NCBI RefSeq assembly: GCF_032917945.1
Contig: NZ_CP136624.1
Span: forward strand, 4,154,001 to 4,218,000
Length of the DNA stretch: 64,000 bases
Source: Bradyrhizobium sp. sBnM-33
GTDB taxonomy: Bacteria; Pseudomonadota; Alphaproteobacteria; Rhizobiales; Xanthobacteraceae
Direction of reading: 5' to 3'
Made by a program: the position numbers and the translations under genes
Shown: positions 45,197-52,935 of the stretch, in pieces
How positions within the stretch are numbered: position 1 is the stretch's first letter
Layout: each line of letters opens with the position of its first letter
Notes under the pieces: model-generated
What the model was told of the DNA's origin: nothing
The model's database searches: none
Seen by the model: the letters and a program-made list of their open reading frames with translations, nothing else

Positions 45197-45219
45197 CCGG
45201 TTCGAAGGAGCGGGCCAAG

Positions 45220-45585
45220 ATGGCTGACCTCTGGAGCATCATATCAGCCAACTACAAGACGGTGGGACTGACCGTTCCATCCAAGACTCCGTACGTGGCG
45301 GTCGATCCCAAGCTCTATGAAGGCACCTGGACCGGGAAGTATCCTGACAACAAGACGTTCAAGTTCACGATCTCGAACGTCACCGGCTTTCGCGCCAAGG
45401 TGCAGTACCAGAGCGGCGGCACCAACAAGTTCCAGGAAGTTCTGATCAAGGATCTTTCGTTCCGGATCGGTGACACCAAGTTTACGCTCAGTACTCTCGG
45501 GAAGGCCGAAATCAAGAACGTCGTCACCGATGCGGCGAGCGGCCAGACCTATCTCGACCAGGCCTACGCATCGCGCTCGAGCTGA
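45220..45585 (+). CDS. Unknown small protein in the flagellar cluster
   Basis: The 121-residue product starts 23 bases after flaF (AAGGAG upstream) and has no signal or membrane helix. It is rich in beta-prone segments (YEGTWTGKYPDNKTFKFTIS, VQYQSGGTNKFQEVLIKDLS), suggesting a small beta-barrel or sandwich. I recognise no family; tight linkage to flaF suggests a role in flagellin handling or motility. Confidence 0.65.
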   Translation: MADLWSIISANYKTVGLTVPSKTPYVAVDPKLYEGTWTGKYPDNKTFKFTISNVTGFRAKVQYQSGGTNKFQEVLIKDLSFRIGDTKFTLSTLGKAEIKNVVTDAASGQTYLDQAYASRSS

Positions 45586-45592
45586 TGTCGGC

Positions 45593-45973
45593 TCAGGCCT
45601 TGCGGTCGGTCGCGCGAAGCCGCGTCGGGGCGTCCTTGGTCAGGTCGAGCGTGTGGAAATAGGCCCGCCGGCGCAGCACGGCTTCCTCCGGAAACTGCTT
45701 CACCACCTGGCTCGTCTTGACGTCGACTACCTGGTAGACGACGGCGCGTGCATCGCGGTCGATCACGACCTGGTTCGATACTGCAGGATTCGAAATCGAG
45801 ACGCGGACCGCGGCGGAATCGGTGCTGGCGCGGGCGCTTGAGTCGACTGCCGAGACGCTCTGGCTCGCCGGCAGTTCGGTTGCGACCGCATGTTGTGCCG
45901 CCTCGCTCACGTGCTGAACGATCGGCGCGGCAACCGGTGCCCCCACCGGTTTGATGTTGAAATCTGTACTCAT
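45593..45973 (-). CDS. FlaG-like protein
   Basis: The 126-residue protein has a low-complexity N-terminus and a C-terminal segment VVIDRDARAVVYQVVD and VVKQFPEEAVLRRRAYF, which fits the FlaG pattern of short proteins affecting filament length (strand pair followed by Q-(I/F)-P-x-E-x-(V/L)-L-R). A few residues at the end are basic. The match is short, so the family call is moderate. It lies on the minus strand after the FlgN-like gene. Confidence 0.55.
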   Translation of the reverse strand: MSTDFNIKPVGAPVAAPIVQHVSEAAQHAVATELPASQSVSAVDSSARASTDSAAVRVSISNPAVSNQVVIDRDARAVVYQVVDVKTSQVVKQFPEEAVLRRRAYFHTLDLTKDAPTRLRATDRKA

Positions 45974-46131
45974 GGCAGCCTCCAGGCTTGCTGCGAGTCA
46001 AATCCCAACCCCTCGTCGACGCAATATAGCCGGGCACCTCTCAACGCGGTGTTAGGGAATACGCTGAATCCCGCTCTGACGCGGGCGCGCAAATTTAGTG
46101 AAAATTGTAGCGGACAGAAGCCCGCGATCGC

Positions 46132-46623
46132 TTACAGCGAGCGGCTGACCGAGAGCGGGGTGATGTTGCGCGGTCCCGGCGCGGCGCGTTGTCCGGAAGC
46201 GGTATAGGTGTTCGGAATGTTCTTGCGCTGGATCTCGGCGTTGACGCCGCGCACGATGCCTTCCGACACTGCGTGCGCAGTCGCAAGCACGGTGAGATTG
46301 ATCTGCAGCATCGCGCGGAAGGTGTCGTGATGGCGGCGCAACGTCGCCAGCAGTTCCGGCGATACCTGCGCCAGATATTTTTGCGCGTTCTTCAGATTCT
46401 CGACCGCGACCATGTAGCGACGCGACTGCTCGCCCTTCTGCTCTTCCAGCCGTATCGCCTCGCGCACGTTGCCGGCGCGAACCAGTTCGGTTTCGCGCTC
46501 GATGATGCCGAGCAGCGCGCTCATCACATCCATCAGCTCTTCCGCGAGCTTGCGCGCCTCGGCCGGCGTGGAGATCGCTCTTGCTGGTGCGGGTGCGGGG
46601 CTGGCCTGAGGACGCTGATTCAT
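46132..46623 (-). CDS. FlgN-like flagellar chaperone/export protein
   Basis: The 163-residue helical protein carries EELMDVMSALLGIIERETEL, an arrangement typical of FlgN-type chaperones of the hook-associated proteins, followed by RAGNVREAIRLEEQKGEQSR and a long helix. Enterobacterial FlgN is similar in size. It is located 18 bases after flgJ in the flgI operon, consistent with service to FlgK and FlgL from the neighbouring operon. Confidence 0.7.
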   Translation of the reverse strand: MNQRPQASPAPAPARAISTPAEARKLAEELMDVMSALLGIIERETELVRAGNVREAIRLEEQKGEQSRRYMVAVENLKNAQKYLAQVSPELLATLRRHHDTFRAMLQINLTVLATAHAVSEGIVRGVNAEIQRKNIPNTYTASGQRAAPGPRNITPLSVSRSL

Positions 46624-46641
46624 GTCGGGGTTCCTTTTGGA

Positions 46642-46998
46642 TCAGCCGGCGCGGTTGGCTTGCTGCAGGATCAAGGAGCGGAAGACGTCGTTGGAAATGC
46701 CGATGCCGCCCGATTTGGTGAACGATTTCGAGTATTCGTCCGTCAGCATCGAGCGCCAGACGCCGGTGCCGGTCGTGTCGCCGAACGGCCCTTCGCCTTT
46801 GACGCCGGTGGTCATCTGCGAAAACATCGAGTTGAGGAACATCGCCTCGAACTCCTGGGCCTTGGCGCGCGTCTTCTTCTGCGCCTCGGGCGAGATCTTC
46901 TTGAGCGCGTCGGCGAGTTGCGGATCGTTTCGGCCGTTGATCAGCGAAGTCTTTTTCTTCGAGTATGCGCCGATGCCATTGATAAGGCTCGTGTCCAT
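46642..46998 (-). CDS. flgJ: Rod-binding protein FlgJ (N-terminal domain only)
   Basis: The 118-residue protein has the rod-binding segment AQEFEAMFLNSMFSQMTTGV and GTGVWRSMLTDEYSKSF, and lacks the C-terminal muramidase of enterobacterial FlgJ, as is normal in alphaproteobacteria. Its ATG overlaps the flgI stop (ATGA), which suggests translational coupling. It caps the growing rod in the periplasm. Confidence 0.88.
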   Translation of the reverse strand: MDTSLINGIGAYSKKKTSLINGRNDPQLADALKKISPEAQKKTRAKAQEFEAMFLNSMFSQMTTGVKGEGPFGDTTGTGVWRSMLTDEYSKSFTKSGGIGISNDVFRSLILQQANRAG

Positions 46999-48122
46999 CA
47001 CATCACCTCGATGTCGGCCTGGATCGCGCCGGCGGCCTTGATCGCCTGCAGGATGCCGATCAGGTCGCGTGGGCCGATGCCGAGACCATTTAGGCCATCG
47101 ACGAGTTGCTGCAGCGAGACGCCGTCCTTCACGACCGCGAATTTCTTGCCGTCCTCGGAGACGCTGACGCCGGTGCGCGGCGTGACGACAGTTCGGCCGC
47201 GCGACAGCGGATTGGGCTGGCTGACTTGCGGGCTTTCGGAAATCGAGACGGTGAGATTGCCCTGCGCCACCGCGACGGTAGCGACGCGAACATCGCGGCC
47301 CATCACGATGATCCCTGAGCGTTCGTCGATCACGATTTTGGCGGCGAGATCCGGCTCGACCTGCAATTGCTCGATCTCGGTCAGGAAGGCGACGACATTG
47401 CCCTTGAATTCGGCGGGGATCGCGAGCTGCACCGTGGAGGGATCGATCGGCTCGGCGGTCTTGACGCCGAGGAAATCGTTGACCGCGGCCGCAATGCGCT
47501 TGGCGGTGGTGAAGTCGGCATTGCGCAGCGCCAGCCGCACATTGGGCAGGCGATTGAGCGCGAATTCGATCTCGCGCTCGATGATGGCACCGTTGGGGAT
47601 CCGGCCGTTGGTCGGTACGCCGCGCGTGACACTGGCGGCGGCCCCTTCGGCTGCGAAGCCGGAGATCGCCAGCGAGCCCTGGGCTACCGCATAGACGTTG
47701 CCGTCTGCGCCGAGCAGGGGGGTGACGAGCAGGGTGCCGCCCTGCAGATTCTTGGCATCGCCGAGCGCGGAGACCGTGACGTCCATCCGCGTGCCCTGGG
47801 TACCGAAGGCCGGCAGATTGCCGGTGACCATGACGGCGGCGACGTTGCCGGTGCGGATGGTGGCGCCGCGGATGTTGACGCCCATGCGTTCCAGCATCGC
47901 CTGCAGCGATTGTTTGGTGAAGGGAATGTTGTTCAGCGTGTCGCCGGTGCCGTTGAGGCCGACCACGAGGCCGTAGCCGATCAACTGGTTCTGTCGCACG
48001 CCTTCGATATTGGCGAGATCCTTGATCCGCGACGTCGCGCCCGCGGACGAGGGCGCTAATGCCACCGCCAGCAGCGCGGCGCAGGCCACCCAAATCAGTC
48101 TTGCCGAACGGATGCCGGGCAT
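46998..48122 (-). CDS. flgI: Flagellar P-ring protein FlgI
   Basis: The 374-residue protein has a signal peptide (to about residue 29, SAGA) and the FlgI body: RIKDLANIEGVRQNQLIGYG, VGLNGTGDTLNNIPFTKQSL, and the C-terminal LVDGLNGLGIGPRDLIGILQ. It forms the peptidoglycan ring of the basal body. The gene heads the flgI-flgJ-flgN-like operon behind a near-perfect sigma-54 promoter. ATG 48122 begins the signal peptide; the open codons upstream are not protein-like. Confidence 0.95.
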   Translation of the reverse strand: MPGIRSARLIWVACAALLAVALAPSSAGATSRIKDLANIEGVRQNQLIGYGLVVGLNGTGDTLNNIPFTKQSLQAMLERMGVNIRGATIRTGNVAAVMVTGNLPAFGTQGTRMDVTVSALGDAKNLQGGTLLVTPLLGADGNVYAVAQGSLAISGFAAEGAAASVTRGVPTNGRIPNGAIIEREIEFALNRLPNVRLALRNADFTTAKRIAAAVNDFLGVKTAEPIDPSTVQLAIPAEFKGNVVAFLTEIEQLQVEPDLAAKIVIDERSGIIVMGRDVRVATVAVAQGNLTVSISESPQVSQPNPLSRGRTVVTPRTGVSVSEDGKKFAVVKDGVSLQQLVDGLNGLGIGPRDLIGILQAIKAAGAIQADIEVM

Positions 48123-48193
48123 CCTGTGCTCCCCTCGAGGTCTTCCACCGGACCGCAGGCGCCACTCCCATGACGACGGTCCGGCATTAACTA

Positions 48194-48209
48194 TGCGAGC
48201 GCCGTGCCA
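48194..48209 (-). promoter_or_regulatory. Sigma-54 promoter of the flgI operon
   Basis: On the minus strand TGGCACG-N4-TCGCA occurs with GG and GC twelve bases apart (GG at 48208-48207, GC at 48196-48195). Only one -12 base differs from consensus. The flgI start codon lies 72 bases downstream. Confidence 0.75.
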
Positions 48210-48326
48210 CACTGCATTGCCGCTGCAATGCATTGATATTGCTGGATGTTCGTTGGCGACGCGAGGTCGCGGCGGCTTCACCACGATGGGCGAAACTGCC
48301 GCATGTCGGCAGATTTTGCCGGGCCG

Positions 48327-48343
48327 TTTACGCGTCATTAACC
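48327..48343 (+). promoter_or_regulatory. CtrA-like box upstream of fliX
   Basis: TTTA-N7-TTAACC at 48327-48343 matches TTAA-N7-TTAACC with one base changed. It lies 46 bases before fliX, a class II flagellar gene activated by CtrA in Caulobacter. Confidence 0.45.
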
Positions 48344-48388
48344 ATAAGAAGGCGAAGGTCACTCTATTCTCAGGGCGAGATCACCACG

Positions 48389-48802
48389 ATGCGCATCTAC
48401 GGACCGAACGGCACCACGCTTGGATCGCCCGCAAGTCATACGCGGCGAACCAGTTCGACCGGCTTCTCGCTGCCGGAGACGCCGACGACGCCCGAGGAGC
48501 CACGCTCGGCCGCAGCGCCCAAAGCCGCCGGCAACATCGACGCGCTGCTTGCGCTGCAGGGCGTCGAGGATCCGACCGAGCGCCGCAAGCGTTCGGTGGC
48601 ACGGGGCAGGGGCGCGCTCGACGTGCTCGACGAACTCAAGATCGGCTTGCTCTCCGGCAATCTCGATGCTTCTACGGTGAACCGGCTGCGCGATGCCGCT
48701 GCCAATCTGAAGTCGTCCTCCGGCGATCCCGGCCTCGATGCGGTGCTGGCCGAGATCGAGCTGCGCGTCGAAGTCGAACTGGCGAAGGCTGGTCGGTTCT
48801 AG
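48389..48802 (+). CDS. fliX: FliX, class II flagellar assembly regulator
   Basis: The 137-residue protein matches FliX: RIYGPNGTTLGSPASHTRRT at the start, a Pro/Ala linker, IDALLALQGVEDPTERRKRS and DVLDELKIGLLSGNLDASTV. In Caulobacter FliX couples basal-body assembly to activation of FlbD at sigma-54 promoters, which fits the sigma-54 sites in this window. ATG 48389 starts the conserved N-terminus. It is divergent from flgI. Confidence 0.9.
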   Translation: MRIYGPNGTTLGSPASHTRRTSSTGFSLPETPTTPEEPRSAAAPKAAGNIDALLALQGVEDPTERRKRSVARGRGALDVLDELKIGLLSGNLDASTVNRLRDAAANLKSSSGDPGLDAVLAEIELRVEVELAKAGRF

Positions 48803-48810
48803 ATTCCGAA

Positions 48811-48916
48811 TGTCGTTGCCCGGCTTGACCGGGCAACCCAGTATTCCAGAGACGCCTGCTTCTGACCGAGAGGCCACGGCGTACTGGATGCCCCGCTTGA
48901 AGCGGGGCATGACAGC
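48811..48916. repeat. Intergenic repeat (TTGCCCGG...GGGGCATGACA type)
   Basis: TTGCCCGG-CTTGA-CCGGGCAA at 48815-48835 forms one hairpin and ATGCCCCGC-TTGAA-GCGGGGCAT at about 48888-48909 another, joined by GTATTCCAGAGACGC and GGCGTACTGG. I recognise this as a dispersed repeat of Bradyrhizobium genomes. It fills the gap between the convergent fliX and hxlR-type genes and may end both transcripts. A diverged copy in reverse orientation is at 52667-52776. Confidence 0.7.
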
Positions 48917-48926
48917 AGTGGATGAC

Positions 48927-49316
48927 TCACGCCGCCATATCCTTGCGCGCCGCGTCGTAACGGCGCTGCGCGTTCAGCACCTCCTTCAGGTTCTTCTCCG
49001 CCCAGTCCCGCAACGGATCGACCGCGTCGGCGAGCGTCGCGCCGAGTGGTGTGATCGAATACTCCACCGTGACCGGCACGGTCGCGATCGCGCGGCGTTT
49101 GATCAATCCGTCGCGTTCGAGCGATTTGAGAACCTGGCTCAGCATCTTCTGCGAGATGCCTTCAATGGTGCGGCGTAACGCATTGAAACGCATCGGCTCG
49201 TGCCTGATGAGGAGCAGGATGAGTACGGCCCATTTGTCGCCGACGCGATCGAGAATCTGCCGTGTCGGGCAATCGGCCGAATAGGCGTTCGGGGTTTTCG
49301 AATTGGCGGCTTTCAC
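48927..49316 (-). CDS. HxlR family transcriptional regulator
   Basis: The 129-residue protein has the HxlR winged helix: CPTRQILDRVGDKWAVLILL with the characteristic Cys, RFNALRRTIEGISQKMLSQV and LKSLERDGLIKR. Members sense electrophiles or redox through the N-terminal Cys and often control a divergent oxidoreductase. Here an NAD(P)-binding protein gene is divergent, with 114 bases between the starts, so local regulation is likely. Confidence 0.9.
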   Translation of the reverse strand: MKAANSKTPNAYSADCPTRQILDRVGDKWAVLILLLIRHEPMRFNALRRTIEGISQKMLSQVLKSLERDGLIKRRAIATVPVTVEYSITPLGATLADAVDPLRDWAEKNLKEVLNAQRRYDAARKDMAA

Positions 49317-49430
49317 GGCGGTTACTCCGGCGTAATCAGGTGACCCAAAAGTGCTCTCTTAACACCTACATTCTTTTCGCTATCTAGTCACCATCGGATA
49401 CCACATTCGCGTATCGCAAGGGAGACCTCC

Positions 49431-50042
49431 ATGAAAATCGCCGTCATCGGCGCGTCCGGCAATGCCGGTTCGCGCATCACCGCCGAACTCGCCCGCCGCG
49501 GCCACAGTGTGACCGCCATCGCCCGCCATCCCGAAAAGATCACCGCCCAGGCCAACGTCACGCCCACCGCGGGCGATGCCATGGACCAGGCGGGACTGGC
49601 CCGGCTGCTCGCCGGTCATGATGCCGCGATCAGCTCGATCCACTTTCTCGCCAGCGACCCGGCCAAGCTGATCGGTGCCGCCAAGGATTCGAAGGTCGGC
49701 CGCTACCTCGTTGTCGGAGGCGCCGGCAGTCTTGAAGTGGCCCCGGGCGTTCGGCTGGTCACCACCCCGGGTTTTCCCGTGGCATACAAGGCGGAAGCCG
49801 AGAAGGGCGCCGCCTTCCTCGATCTGCTCCGGGCCGAGAAGGAACTTAACTGGACCTTCCTGTCACCCTCGGCCCTGTTCACCGCCGGCGAGCGAACTGG
49901 CAAGTTCCGCCTCGGGACCGACCAGCTTTTGACCGCTGCCGACGGCAAAAGTTCGATTTCCTTCGAGGATTTCGCAGTTGCACTCGCCGACGAGATCGAG
50001 CGTCCCGCCCATATCGGCCAGCGCTTCACGGTCGGCTACTAG
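49431..50042 (+). CDS. NAD(P)-binding oxidoreductase (atypical SDR, NmrA/YwnB-like)
   Basis: The 203-residue protein begins MKIAVIGASGNAGSRITAEL, a GASGxxGS dinucleotide motif, and continues with HSVTAIARHPEK and VVGGAGSLEV. It lacks the YxxxK pair of classical SDRs, as is usual in this small atypical family. GGGAGA precedes ATG 49431. Such enzymes reduce quinones or flavins or act as redox sensors. The divergent HxlR gene probably regulates it. Confidence 0.85.
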   Translation: MKIAVIGASGNAGSRITAELARRGHSVTAIARHPEKITAQANVTPTAGDAMDQAGLARLLAGHDAAISSIHFLASDPAKLIGAAKDSKVGRYLVVGGAGSLEVAPGVRLVTTPGFPVAYKAEAEKGAAFLDLLRAEKELNWTFLSPSALFTAGERTGKFRLGTDQLLTAADGKSSISFEDFAVALADEIERPAHIGQRFTVGY

Positions 50043-50198
50043 CCCGCCGGGCGGTCCCGATAACTTTGCCTGTGCAAGGCCTTGGGGGAGGTACCCCCAA
50101 GGAGGCGGCCTATATTGTCTGTCACAACCCGCCGCTATATAAGGCCCGCGCGGACGGACAATTTTCCGCCCCGCCTTGCACGTGAAGATGGGCTGGCC

Positions 50199-50609
50199 TT
50201 GGAAAAGTTGAAGAATTATCGACCCTCCGAAAAAGAGCCTTTCATGAACGACCGCCAGCGCGAGTATTTTCGCGCCAAGCTGCTGGCGTGGAAGGACGAG
50301 ATCCTGAGGGAATCGAAGATCACCCTGCAAACGCTTCAGGAAGAGAACGTCAATCATCCGGATCTCGCTGATCGCGCCTCTTCCGAAACCGATCGCGCCA
50401 TAGAACTGCGCGCCCGCGACCGCCAGCGCAAATTGATCTCCAAGATCGACGCGGCGCTGCAACGCATCGAGGACAACACCTACGGCTATTGCGAGGAGAC
50501 CGGCGAACCGATCTCGCTCAAGCGGCTGGAGGCTCGCCCCATTGCAACGCTGTCGGTGGAAGCGCAGGAACGTCACGAGAAGCGCGAGAAGGTTTATCGG
50601 GACGAGTAG
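50199..50609 (+). CDS. dksA: DksA, RNA polymerase-binding transcription factor
   Basis: The protein has KLKNYRPSEKEPFMNDRQRE, a coiled coil with the tip motif DLADRA (DxxDxA), and the C-terminal globular segment YGYCEETGEPI through QERHEKREKVYRD. Only one of the four zinc-finger cysteines remains, as in zinc-independent DksA variants. The start is uncertain: TTG 50199 keeps the conserved KLKNYRPSE segment, while ATG 50244 would remove it. With ppGpp it tunes rRNA and amino acid promoters. A dksA next to fliX/flgI is common in alphaproteobacteria. Confidence 0.9.
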   Translation: MEKLKNYRPSEKEPFMNDRQREYFRAKLLAWKDEILRESKITLQTLQEENVNHPDLADRASSETDRAIELRARDRQRKLISKIDAALQRIEDNTYGYCEETGEPISLKRLEARPIATLSVEAQERHEKREKVYRDE

Positions 50610-50678
50610 GGCATGGCCTGGCGGCTGACCGCGAAGGGCGGTCAGCGCTGCAGGCTGCAACCATGAAAGCCGCCGCTG

Positions 50679-51464
50679 ATGGACAAGATTCTCGCGGCCG
50701 CACAGAACATCGCTACTGCCCGCCGCAATCGCGCGCCGCTGGCCGCGCTGCCGCCTGAGCTAGCGCCTGCCGATGAAGCCGAAGGCTATCAGACCCAGCG
50801 CGCCGTCCACGATCTGCTGCTGCCACAGACCGGCGCGCTGGTCGGCTACAAGATCGGCTGCACCAGCCCGGTGATGCAAGAGTATCTCGATATTCCCCAT
50901 CCGTGCGGCGGTGGCGTGTTCGCCAAGGGCGTGCACGACTCGGGTGCCAAGCTGCGCTTCGGCGATTACGTCCGCGTCGGCGTCGAATGCGAGATCGCGG
51001 TGCGGCTCGCACGTAATCTCGCGCCGTCAGAAGCCCCGTTCACTGCGGAGTGGGTGATGGAAGCGATCGAGGCCTATCACCCCGCGATCGAGATCGTCGA
51101 CGACCGCTACGTCAAATGGGAGACGATGGGCGCGCCGACGCTGGTCGCGGACGATTTCTTCGCCGCCGGCTGCGTGCTCGGTAAGGCGGTGGCGCGCACC
51201 AAGGCGCCGGATCTGCTCACGGTCAAGGGCCGGGCCACTGTCAACGGCAAGGAGGCCGGCCGCGGCACCGGCGCCGACGTGCTCGGCCACCCCCACAACG
51301 CGCTGGCCTGGCTCGCCAATCATCTCGCCGAAGAGGGCAAGGGGCTAGATGCCGGGCAAATCGTTCTCACCGGCAGTCTCGTGAAAACCGTGTGGCTCGA
51401 GCAGGGCGATGCCGTCAGAATGGAGCTCGACGGGTTGGGCATGGCGGAAGCCAAATTCACTTGA
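50679..51464 (+). CDS. 2-keto-4-pentenoate hydratase / fumarylacetoacetate hydrolase-like enzyme
   Basis: The 261-residue protein matches the MhpD branch: GYKIGCTSPVMQEYLDIPHP, the metal-ligand region VGVECEIAVRLARNL with Glu residues, and EIVDDRYVKWETMG. These enzymes hydrate 2-hydroxypenta-2,4-dienoate in aromatic meta-cleavage pathways. No other meta-cleavage gene is near; the partner downstream is a DehI-type protein starting two bases after its stop. The two are probably one transcript. Confidence 0.85.
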   Translation: MDKILAAAQNIATARRNRAPLAALPPELAPADEAEGYQTQRAVHDLLLPQTGALVGYKIGCTSPVMQEYLDIPHPCGGGVFAKGVHDSGAKLRFGDYVRVGVECEIAVRLARNLAPSEAPFTAEWVMEAIEAYHPAIEIVDDRYVKWETMGAPTLVADDFFAAGCVLGKAVARTKAPDLLTVKGRATVNGKEAGRGTGADVLGHPHNALAWLANHLAEEGKGLDAGQIVLTGSLVKTVWLEQGDAVRMELDGLGMAEAKFT

Positions 51465-51465
51465 A

Positions 51466-52287
51466 ATGACAGTAATGGCTGAGAGCGTTCCGTCGGTTCT
51501 CGAGTCCGAAGCGAGAGGCGAAATCGCCGACGTCTATGCCGACATCCGCAAGGTGCTCGGCACCAGCGTGGTTAACCTGGTCTGGCGCAACCTCGCGACC
51601 ATGCCGGGCGCGCTGGAATGGACGTGGGCGACGGTGCGGCCGCTCTATCTTGGCGACGCGCCGTTGCACGCCGAAAACGTCAGGCGAACGATCGCATTGC
51701 CGGATTGGCCCGGTTTTTCCATCGACACGTTGCTAGCCGCCGGCGTGGACGAGACCGAGCGCGCGCTGATTCGTGACGTGCTCGACAGCTATCAATATAC
51801 CAACGCGCTCGCGCTTGTCGTGCTCTCGGCGCTGCTGGCGCATTACGAGCCGCGCCCGGCCGATGCCGTGAGCCCAGTCGATACGGCGCCACCGGCGCCC
51901 GGCACCAAAATTCCGGAGCTGCCGCCGATGGAGGCGCTGGACCCCGAGGTGACGGCGCTGGTCGCCGAATTGAATTCCTTCGGCGAGGACACCGAGCCGC
52001 AACTGATTGCGAGTATGTACCGGCACCTGGCGTACTGGCCGTCCTATCTGGCGCTGGTGCGAACAATGCTGGCGCCACTGCAGCGGGAAGGGCGGCTAAA
52101 TGCGCTGACGCTTTCGACTCGCGTGCTGGGGCACGCGCATGGTGCGATTCTCGCAAAGCAACTGAAGCCGGCGCCGCCGCCGGATACGCTCAAACCTGCG
52201 CTCGCTTCTTGCCGCCTGTTCGTCGAACATCCGATTGCACGGATGACAGGGCTCTGCGCCATGATCCGGCGCGCGACGCCGGAGTGA
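51466..52287 (+). CDS. DehI family 2-haloacid dehalogenase-like protein
   Basis: The 273-residue helical protein looks like the DehI family: two related halves, each with a GEIADVYADIRKVLGTSVVN- or DTEPQLIASMYRHLAYWPSY-like element. DehI enzymes hydrolyse both enantiomers of 2-haloacids by a pseudo-dimer with one catalytic Asp; whether that Asp is kept I cannot verify by eye. ATG 51466 and ATG 51475 are both possible starts. It follows the hydratase gene with a two-base gap. Confidence 0.72.
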   Translation: MTVMAESVPSVLESEARGEIADVYADIRKVLGTSVVNLVWRNLATMPGALEWTWATVRPLYLGDAPLHAENVRRTIALPDWPGFSIDTLLAAGVDETERALIRDVLDSYQYTNALALVVLSALLAHYEPRPADAVSPVDTAPPAPGTKIPELPPMEALDPEVTALVAELNSFGEDTEPQLIASMYRHLAYWPSYLALVRTMLAPLQREGRLNALTLSTRVLGHAHGAILAKQLKPAPPPDTLKPALASCRLFVEHPIARMTGLCAMIRRATPE

Positions 52288-52291
52288 GGCA

Positions 52292-52723
52292 TCAGCCGTC
52301 GGAGCACTTCAACTCGGACTTGTCCCAGAATGATTTGATTGCATGGAAGGGAACGGTGACCCGCTCCCGAGCCCCTCTCAATCGCAGCAGGACATCGAAG
52401 CGGTCGTCCTTTACATTCAACTGCTCGAAGTCATTCTGCAGGATGATGGTCATATCGTCGGGATATTTTGACTTTAGGCCAAGCGACAGCTTCACGCCGT
52501 CGGCGCCGGTGCGAAACGTGAGATTAACCGGCCGCTGCTCGGAGGCGAGGCGAAGCGTCTCGGCAATCTTGGAGCGCGCCGCCGGCTTGCTGCACGGCTC
52601 GGCGAGCGCAGGCGAGGCCGAAAGAAGGATCGCGAGGAGGAGAAGCAGTATTGCTTCACAAGAGATCGTCCCACCCCGCACTTGCGGGGTAGCCAGCACG
52701 CCGCGACCTGTCGTTTCCATCAC
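52292..52723 (-). CDS. SspB-like protein with signal peptide (possibly exported)
   Basis: The last 80 residues read like the ClpXP adaptor SspB: VNLTFRTGADGVKLSLGLKS, KYPDDMTIILQNDFEQLNV and VTVPFHAIKSFWDKS follow SspB strand order closely. Unlike SspB, a hydrophobic signal (AILLLLLAILLSASPALA) precedes it, and there is no C-terminal XB tail. The start is unclear: the codons up to about residue 20 lie inside an intergenic repeat; ATG 52723, ATG 52720 and GTG 52681 are candidates. If exported, it cannot serve ClpXP. The stop is four bases past the convergent DehI gene. Confidence 0.65.
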   Translation of the reverse strand: MMETTGRGVLATPQVRGGTISCEAILLLLLAILLSASPALAEPCSKPAARSKIAETLRLASEQRPVNLTFRTGADGVKLSLGLKSKYPDDMTIILQNDFEQLNVKDDRFDVLLRLRGARERVTVPFHAIKSFWDKSELKCSDG

Positions 52724-52776
52724 TGCGGTCTCTGGAATACTCGATCGCCTGCTTCTCGGGCGAATGACAAGTGGAT
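52667..52776 (-). repeat. Diverged reverse copy of the 48811-48916 repeat, overlapping a gene start
   Basis: Read on the minus strand it contains GAGTATTCCAGAGACCGC, GGTCGCGGCGTGCTGG and the terminal hairpin ACCCCGC-AAGT-GCGGGGT, the same order as the copy at 48811-48916. Its inner end covers the first codons of the SspB-like gene. Confidence 0.6.
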
Positions 52777-52901
52777 GTGCGCTCGCGTTTCCGCGGCTCG
52801 TTTTGCCCGGTCATGCTAACGGGTTCCCTCAAAAAAGAAAGAGGGCGCGGGAGCGCCAGATGCCCGCAGCACCCGCAGTCCGTGTGTATTGGAAGTAAGC
52901 C

Positions 52902-52935
52902 CACGGTAATCACTGCAGGTGTGCCGATTACCGTG
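52902..52935. promoter_or_regulatory. Perfect 10-bp inverted repeat in a gene-poor stretch
   Basis: CACGGTAATC at 52902-52911 and GATTACCGTG at 52926-52935 are perfect inverted repeats separated by 14 bases. It may be an operator or an RNA hairpin. The surrounding 52777-53347 stretch shows no convincing gene; a short open frame across it has no family features. Confidence 0.4.
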
